Shown: piece after piece, positions 15,825 to 19,701 of the stretch
Position numbering within the stretch: the first letter of the stretch is position 1
Layout: each line of letters opens with the position of its first letter
Origin: CAZHCA01 sp964530825
GTDB taxonomy: Bacteria > Bacteroidota > Bacteroidia > Chitinophagales > Saprospiraceae
Length of the DNA: 19,701 bases
Reading direction: 5' to 3'
Assembly: GCA_964530825.1 (NCBI GenBank)
Contig: CAZHCA010000038.1
Span: 1-19,701, forward strand
Translations under genes and position numbers: made by a program
Notes under the pieces: model-generated
Told to the model about the DNA's origin: nothing
Databases searched by the model: none
What the model saw: only the letters and a program-made list of their open reading frames with translations

Positions 15825-16295
15825 CTAAGCTTTCAGGATGCCCTCCAAATCTGCCGGTGAGTACCGCACCGACTTCAAAATCTTATGATCGCTTTTGCGG
15901 AAAACGAGGTAATAATCGCCGTGCTGTTCGATCTCACTCTCGAACCCTCGCTCTACCCGGTAGTAGGCTACGGTAGCCTCCGCCTCCTCCAGGGTAGAGC
16001 AGCGCTTGCTCATATTCGAGCGCTGGACTTCGTCGAAAAGGGCCCGGAATTTTTCACCCAAGCCAAACTCCAGCACGGCGCCGGAAAGGACGTACTGAAG
16101 GTCGCACAGGGCATCGGCTACTTCGGTGATGTCTTGGTCGGTGATGGCCTTTTTGAGTTCGGCAAGTTCCTCTTCGAGCAGCGCAACCCGCAACTTGCAA
16201 CGGCTTTCGTCTGGAATGGCCGGCTCGTGGGCTACCGGGTGCTGAAAGGTGCGGTGAAATTCGGCTACCTGATTGAGACAGTCTAGTTGATCCAT
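15825..16295 (-). CDS. MazG-like / PRA-PH-type nucleoside triphosphate pyrophosphohydrolase
   Basis: A 156-residue all-alpha NTP pyrophosphatase. The metal-binding helices are visible: LLEEELAELKKAI (39-51) and EVADALCDLQYVL (58-70), giving the E-x2/3-E...E-x3-D pattern of the superfamily. The fold hydrolyses (d)NTPs or similar compounds to the monophosphate and pyrophosphate, often as house-cleaning of non-canonical nucleotides. The C-terminal third (YYRVERGFESEI to SVRYSPADLEGIL) is a beta-rich tail; relatives with this layout occur in Bacteroidota. It starts 40 nt after the arginine decarboxylase stop, so both probably belong to one transcript. The exact substrate is not evident. Confidence 0.85.
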   Translation of the reverse strand: MDQLDCLNQVAEFHRTFQHPVAHEPAIPDESRCKLRVALLEEELAELKKAITDQDITEVADALCDLQYVLSGAVLEFGLGEKFRALFDEVQRSNMSKRCSTLEEAEATVAYYRVERGFESEIEQHGDYYLVFRKSDHKILKSVRYSPADLEGILKA

Positions 16296-16335
16296 AGATT
16301 GGCTGTGGGTGTTTGCGGGCGCGTGCTGTGCACCC

Positions 16336-17733
16336 TTAGTATCCTAATATTTTAAGCATTTCCTCCGGGCTTTGCTCTTCCTGGTAAAGCCGGTCTACTA
16401 CATTTCCTTTGGTATCCTTGAAAATAAGCACGTGCTTGGGCGCGGGAATCAAACAGTGCTTGATGCCACCGTAACCGCTGATCGATTCCTGGTAGGCGCC
16501 GGTGTGGAAAAAACCTAAATATAAGGGTTCAGGATCATCGGTCGGATACGTCGGCAGGTAAACCTGACTTTCGTGGACTTCCGAATTGTAATAATCCGAA
16601 TTATCGCAGCTGAGGCCACCTATGTTGACCCGCCGGTATTCGTTATACCACTTATTGATGGGCAACAAAATGAAACGCTCGCCGATACCCCAGGTATCGG
16701 GCAGCGTAGTCATAAGGGAGTTATCGATCATATACCACAACTCGGCGTCATTTTGCTGTTTTTGCGCTAGCACGGAGAAGATGGTAGCCCCGCTCTCCCC
16801 CACCGTATACTTGCCAAACTCGGTGAAAATATCCGGTTCGGGTACTTCCTCCTCTTCGCAACCCTGTAGGATAGAGCGTACGATTTCCTTGACCATATAT
16901 TTGTAGTCGAACTCAAAGCCCAGTGAATTGCGGATGGGCATGCCGCCGCCGATATTGATGGCGTGCAGGCTTTCCGATTGACGTTTGATCTCGCAATACA
17001 GCTTGATAGCGGCCTGGAGTTCACCCCAGTAGTAGAGGGTGTCTTTGATTCCAGTGTCGACAAAAAAGTGCAACATGCGTAGCCGGAAGCGCTCATTGCC
17101 CTGCAGGCGCTCTTTGAAGAACGGCAGCACATCTTTTTTGCGGATACCCAGGCGAGACGTATAAAACTCGAAGTTGGGTTCTTCTTCGGTGGCCATGCGG
17201 ATCCCAACCGCACAGGAATCCTTTACGTGTTGCTCATAAAAGTCAAGCTCGTATACGTTATCCAGGATGGGGATGACATTGTAGAACCCATCATTAATGA
17301 GCTCGACAATTTTGTGCTTGTACTGCTTGGTCTTGAAGCCATTACAGACCACGATAATGTCTTTTTCAATTTTCCCTTGTTGGTATAGCCGGCGGATCAG
17401 ATCAATATCGAAAGCCGAGGAGGTCTCGAGTTGCACACCGTGCCGGGTGACTTCGTCGAGAATGTAGCTGAAATGACTGCTCTTGGTGCAGTAACAATAG
17501 TAGTAACGCCCATTGTAGCCTAGTGCTTTCATGGCACGGGTGAAGAGATTACGTGCCCGTTTGATTTGCATGCCCACCTTTGGCAGGTAGGTGATTTTAA
17601 TAGGTGACCCATACTTCTGAATGAGGTATTTGAGCGGAATACCGTTGAATACGAGGTAGCCGTCTTCGATGTCGAAGCCCTCCTGTGGAAAGTAGAAGGT
17701 CTGGTCGATAAGGTCAAAATACCGATTTGTCAC
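16336..17733 (-). CDS. speA: Arginine decarboxylase, PLP type (alanine racemase-fold)
   Basis: A 465-residue PLP enzyme that would convert arginine to agmatine, the entry to polyamines. PLP Lys84 lies in YCYCTKSSHF, the glycine loop GGGMP is at 262-266, and Cys376 in LSCDNSDYYN corresponds to the active-site Cys contributed by the partner subunit. The distinctive segments NRYFDLIDQTFYFPQEGF and EFGKYTVGESGA are typical of Bacteroidota biosynthetic arginine decarboxylases, which are shorter than E. coli SpeA (658 residues). The start is GTG in either choice: the codon at 17731-17733 begins VTNRYFDLI, where relatives begin; a GTG at 17778 would add 15 unlike residues. A candidate -7 box (TAGTTTTG) lies about 90 nt upstream. 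Carboxynorspermidine-type substrates are an alternative but less likely. Confidence 0.88.
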   Translation of the reverse strand: MTNRYFDLIDQTFYFPQEGFDIEDGYLVFNGIPLKYLIQKYGSPIKITYLPKVGMQIKRARNLFTRAMKALGYNGRYYYCYCTKSSHFSYILDEVTRHGVQLETSSAFDIDLIRRLYQQGKIEKDIIVVCNGFKTKQYKHKIVELINDGFYNVIPILDNVYELDFYEQHVKDSCAVGIRMATEEEPNFEFYTSRLGIRKKDVLPFFKERLQGNERFRLRMLHFFVDTGIKDTLYYWGELQAAIKLYCEIKRQSESLHAINIGGGMPIRNSLGFEFDYKYMVKEIVRSILQGCEEEEVPEPDIFTEFGKYTVGESGATIFSVLAQKQQNDAELWYMIDNSLMTTLPDTWGIGERFILLPINKWYNEYRRVNIGGLSCDNSDYYNSEVHESQVYLPTYPTDDPEPLYLGFFHTGAYQESISGYGGIKHCLIPAPKHVLIFKDTKGNVVDRLYQEEQSPEEMLKILGY

Positions 17734-17823
17734 TGTGCAACCGACGATTTTGGATTGGATAATGTGGTGTACTAACACGACCGCAGCCTATTAGTTTGCA
17801 CCTTCCGGCTCCGCCGGCAGCGG

Positions 17824-17831
17824 CAAAACTA
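17824..17831 (-). promoter_or_regulatory. Candidate -7 promoter box for speA
   Basis: On the minus strand TAGTTTTG matches TAnnTTTG and would start transcription near 17818, leaving a leader of about 85 nt. No -33 TTG is found at the proper distance, so the call is weak. The leader holds a small GC hairpin, CCGGC/GCCGG, at about 17805-17817. Confidence 0.3.
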
Positions 17832-17952
17832 GTCGAAAAAACGGATTAAGTAAATAGCAGATAAGCGACAATACTTCCCTTTCAAAAAAGCAAATTAAGC
17901 GCTACCTTATATGGGAATGACACACAAGCCTCAAAAGGCTTAAATTGGACGC

Positions 17953-18556
17953 ATGACGGTAGAATTGGTAACAGCTACGTTAAAGCTGGATAGGTACTGT
18001 AAATCAGCCATGATCATGTCACGCGGCTGCCTAAAAAGAGTCTATATACCGGCAAATACCTCTTTGGTAAAGCCACTGTACAACTGGACCCAATCGGCGG
18101 GACCGTCTCAGTAGATGACTCCGTCATTGACAAGCCCTACTCTGATTTGAAATCCAACGATTTAGTCCGGCGCTTTTGGTCGGGCAAGCACCACTGGGTC
18201 GTCAAAGGAGTCGATTTGATCACTCTGGTTTATACAGATAGGGATGTTATTGCTTACCCGTCAATTTCCTGCTGTACAAACCCGATGATAATCTCTCGAA
18301 GTACGACCTGATGCAAAAGATGGTCAGTAAAGTAGTACTAGAAGCTATCAAAACCATTCATCGGAATGTAGAAAAACTGTTTAGAACAATGAAACAGCTT
18401 TGCAACTTGGAACGCTTTTTTGTGAGAAAAGCTCAAGTAGTGAACAACCACGTCTTCTGCGCTCTGCGTGCTTTCCGACCGATTAGAGCCTGGCACAAAG
18501 ATGAACTGGCACCATCAATCTATGCAGTACAAAGAGTAACTTTTCTTAAAACTTAG
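17953..18556 (+). pseudogene. Decayed IS701/IS4-like DDE transposase remnant
   Basis: Pieces of one transposase appear in three reading frames. The first piece (MTVELVTATLKLDRY, from 17953) shifts frame near 18003 into SHDHVTRLPKKSLYTGKYL; this continues through VSVDDSVIDKPYSD, with the first catalytic Asp, and FWSGKHHWVVKGVDLITL. A one-base loss near 18257 shifts into PVNFLLYKPDDNLSKYDLM. After MVSKVVLEAI, about 100 or more residues are missing, including the region of the second catalytic Asp; the sequence resumes at HRNVEKLFRTMKQLCNLERFFVRK, with the Glu helix, and ends NHVFCALRAF...FLKT at TAG (18556). About 600 bp remain of an expected ~1 kb or more. Family assignment is from remembered motif resemblance. 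Confidence 0.75.
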
Positions 18557-18595
18557 TGTGACTTCATTCGTGCCATAGCTGCGTAACTCCTATTC
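17953..18595 (+). mobile_element. Insertion sequence relic, ends not resolved
   Basis: The non-coding flank after the transposase stop (18557-18595) includes CTGCGTAACTCC, resembling the right terminal sequence of elements of this kind, read from the inside out. No matching left inverted repeat was found in 17780-17952, so the left end is lost or diverged. No target-site duplication could be identified. A 6-bp hairpin AAGCCT/AGGCTT (17926-17941) sits just left of the remnant. Confidence 0.4.
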
Positions 18596-18635
18596 TAATC
18601 AAATTCTTTTTTTATCCAAAACTAAACCCAGCATC

Positions 18636-19307
18636 ATGAAAACCATCAGCCTTTCTCCAGACAAAAAGCATCTGTACTTAATTGATAACCACCAAACCCT
18701 GGTATTTCCGCTGGACGAAGAGGAAGGCATCTTGGTAGGCCAACTCAATGGTCAGCTTGCCGCAACTTCCGCCTCCCAGTCTATCAGTAAAGAAGGGAAA
18801 TCCGCCACTGAGTTCCTATTTCCACTGCATCATGCCCACTATAACCTGATTTTCAAGCCTGAAAAGCAGCATCTCGTTATAATCGGGACTGCAGATATTG
18901 ATGGGGCGCTAAAAGAATCACAACCCGATTCCACGATTATTGGGACTGCAGATATTGACGGAGCGGTCAAAGAAGATCCGGATGAAGATCCAGCCCAAAA
19001 CTCCATTATTGGTACAGCAGACATTGACGGCGCTGTTAAAGCGGATCCGGAAAAGCAGGAACGGACCATAATCGGAACAGCGGATATAGACGGCGCAGTA
19101 AAAGAGGAAACAAAGAGGTCGGTAATTACTGATCAGGCAGATATCGATGGCGCGGTAAAGCAAGTCAAAGAGGCCGGGCACGAAGATGTTGTGTCCGTAG
19201 ATGAAACATACGGCCAGGTTATTTCCAAAGGCTTTGAATTGAGTCGCTATAACATAAGAGTCAAACTCCGGAATGATCACCTGGTGGTTACGCTGTTAAG
19301 CCGGTAA
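18636..19307 (+). CDS. Unrecognised protein with five IIGTADIDGAVK-type repeats
   Basis: A 223-residue protein with no signal peptide, membrane segment or domain that is recognised. Five copies of a 12-residue motif start at 82, 101, 124, 145 and 164: IIGTADIDGALK, three times IIGTADIDGAVK, and a divergent ITDQADIDGAVK. They are joined by acidic, variable linkers of 7-11 residues (rich in Asp, Glu, Pro, Lys). The flanks look like beta-strand modules: LSPDKKHLYLI (6-16), HYNLIFKPEKQHLVII (68-83) and RYNIRVKLRNDHLVVTLL (204-221) resemble one another. The protein is acidic and probably cytoplasmic. The start ATG (18636) fits the frame well. The gene stands alone to the right of the IS relic. Possible readings are a scaffold of peptide-binding sites, a repeat-stabilised beta structure or, less likely, a multi-core modified-peptide precursor. 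The gene is real; the function is unknown. Confidence 0.85.
   Translation: MKTISLSPDKKHLYLIDNHQTLVFPLDEEEGILVGQLNGQLAATSASQSISKEGKSATEFLFPLHHAHYNLIFKPEKQHLVIIGTADIDGALKESQPDSTIIGTADIDGAVKEDPDEDPAQNSIIGTADIDGAVKADPEKQERTIIGTADIDGAVKEETKRSVITDQADIDGAVKQVKEAGHEDVVSVDETYGQVISKGFELSRYNIRVKLRNDHLVVTLLSR
18879..19160 (+). repeat. Five in-frame 36-bp repeats encoding [I/V]IGTADIDGAVK
   Basis: Repeat units are at 18879-18914, 18936-18971, 19005-19040, 19068-19103 and 19125-19160. Units 1-4 encode almost the same 12 residues but with different codons (for example GGG ACT GCA, GGT ACA GCA and GGA ACA GCG for Gly-Thr-Ala). Spacing varies (57, 69, 63 and 57 bp), so this is not a simple slippage array. 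Confidence 0.9.
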
Positions 19308-19467
19308 TGAACAGGCGCAAGCGATGTATATCCGAACCCTGCTAATATGGCAGAATTACATTGGGAATATTCATTGGCATTGGTCATGAATCAACAACAA
19401 ATTCTTGCCGGCAAAAAGCTGTTCAGGCCCATTTAAAAGTGCGGCCGGGTACCATTGCCGCTCGCGG

Positions 19468-19701
19468 TTATTTTTTAACAATTGTGGTCATCTTCTTACC
19501 GGTAATCTGAGCGATGGCCCAAATTTTAAATAAGGCAGGCAGGCCGTTGCGCATGATGACGCTCTCAAATTGTCGCATCGTATCGGAGAACTGGGTCATC
19601 ATGGTTTTCTGTTCACCGGGCACTGCTTTTTTAAAGGCTCCGAAAAAGTCGAGGACGGCTTTTTCAAAGTTTCGGTCTTCGCTTTTCAGCGCACTAAAAT
19701 A
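19468..19701 (-). CDS. Unknown protein, C-terminal fragment (runs off window)
   Basis: The last 77 residues of a leftward gene that begins outside the window. The visible part is lysine-rich, probably alpha-helical, and ends in FKIWAIAQITGKKMTTIVKK before TAA (19468-19470). It contains a segment LDFFGAFKKAVPGEQKTMMTQFSDTMRQF that looks amphipathic. No domain is recognised. The 160 bp between the repeat-protein stop and this stop hold nothing recognisable; the two genes converge. Confidence 0.65.
   Translation of the reverse strand, partial: YFSALKSEDRNFEKAVLDFFGAFKKAVPGEQKTMMTQFSDTMRQFESVIMRNGLPALFKIWAIAQITGKKMTTIVKK

Noticed and set aside
18879..19160. CRISPR array or simple tandem repeat
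   Set aside because: Units are in frame, spacers vary in length, and identity is at the protein rather than the DNA level.

Overview
The window looks like chromosomal DNA from a member of the Bacteroidota, most likely the Saprospiria (Lewinella/Haliscomenobacter type). The evidence is Bacteroidota-style promoter boxes (TAnnTTTG with an upstream TTG), weak Shine-Dalgarno signals, a Cys-rich secreted protein start of the kind seen in large Saprospiral surface proteins, and Bacteroidota-type MetX/MetZ, arginine decarboxylase and ABC-F proteins. No rRNA, tRNA or CRISPR array was seen. The lineage call is inference from protein style, not from a search.

Layout, left to right. 1-283 (-): N-terminus of a secreted, probably very large surface protein that runs off the window. 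660-4611 (-): a D-2-hydroxyacid dehydrogenase (TTG start) followed by an SNF2/RapA-type helicase, separated by a perfect 8-bp hairpin. 4803-6224 (-): metX with a well-formed SAM-I riboswitch and its own promoter. 6294-9320 (+): osmC-like, metZ, a small lipoprotein and an HtpX-like M48 protease in one direction. 9379-10908 (-): secreted M28 metallopeptidase, convergent with the protease. 11097-12725 (+): ABC-F ATPase whose second nucleotide site is degenerate. 12764-15008 (-): HExxH/VWA protein overlapping a MoxR-type AAA+ ATPase by 8 nt. 15021-15740 (+): endonuclease III-like glycosylase, head-to-head with the VWA gene. 15825-17733 (-): arginine decarboxylase followed by a MazG-like NTP pyrophosphohydrolase. 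17953-18556 (+): decayed IS701/IS4-like transposase. 18636-19307 (+): an unrecognised protein with five copies of a strongly conserved 12-residue motif. 19468-19701 (-): C-terminus of an unknown protein.

How the genes work together. metX and metZ together give the acyl-homoserine and homocysteine steps of methionine synthesis. They are divergently arranged; only metX carries a visible SAM sensor, while metZ is co-directional with an OsmC-type thiol peroxidase. MoxR plus VWA is a classic ATPase/substrate-adaptor pairing, here with a metallopeptidase-like module fused to the VWA domain. The remaining genes are mostly housekeeping.

The least explained element is the repeat protein at 18636-19307, next to the IS relic. 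Its repeats are nearly identical in protein but differ at synonymous positions, which points to selection on the peptide motif. Other points worth checking are a beta-clamp-like motif inside the SNF2 helicase, the unusual ABC-F motifs, and the intercistronic hairpin in front of the SNF2 start.
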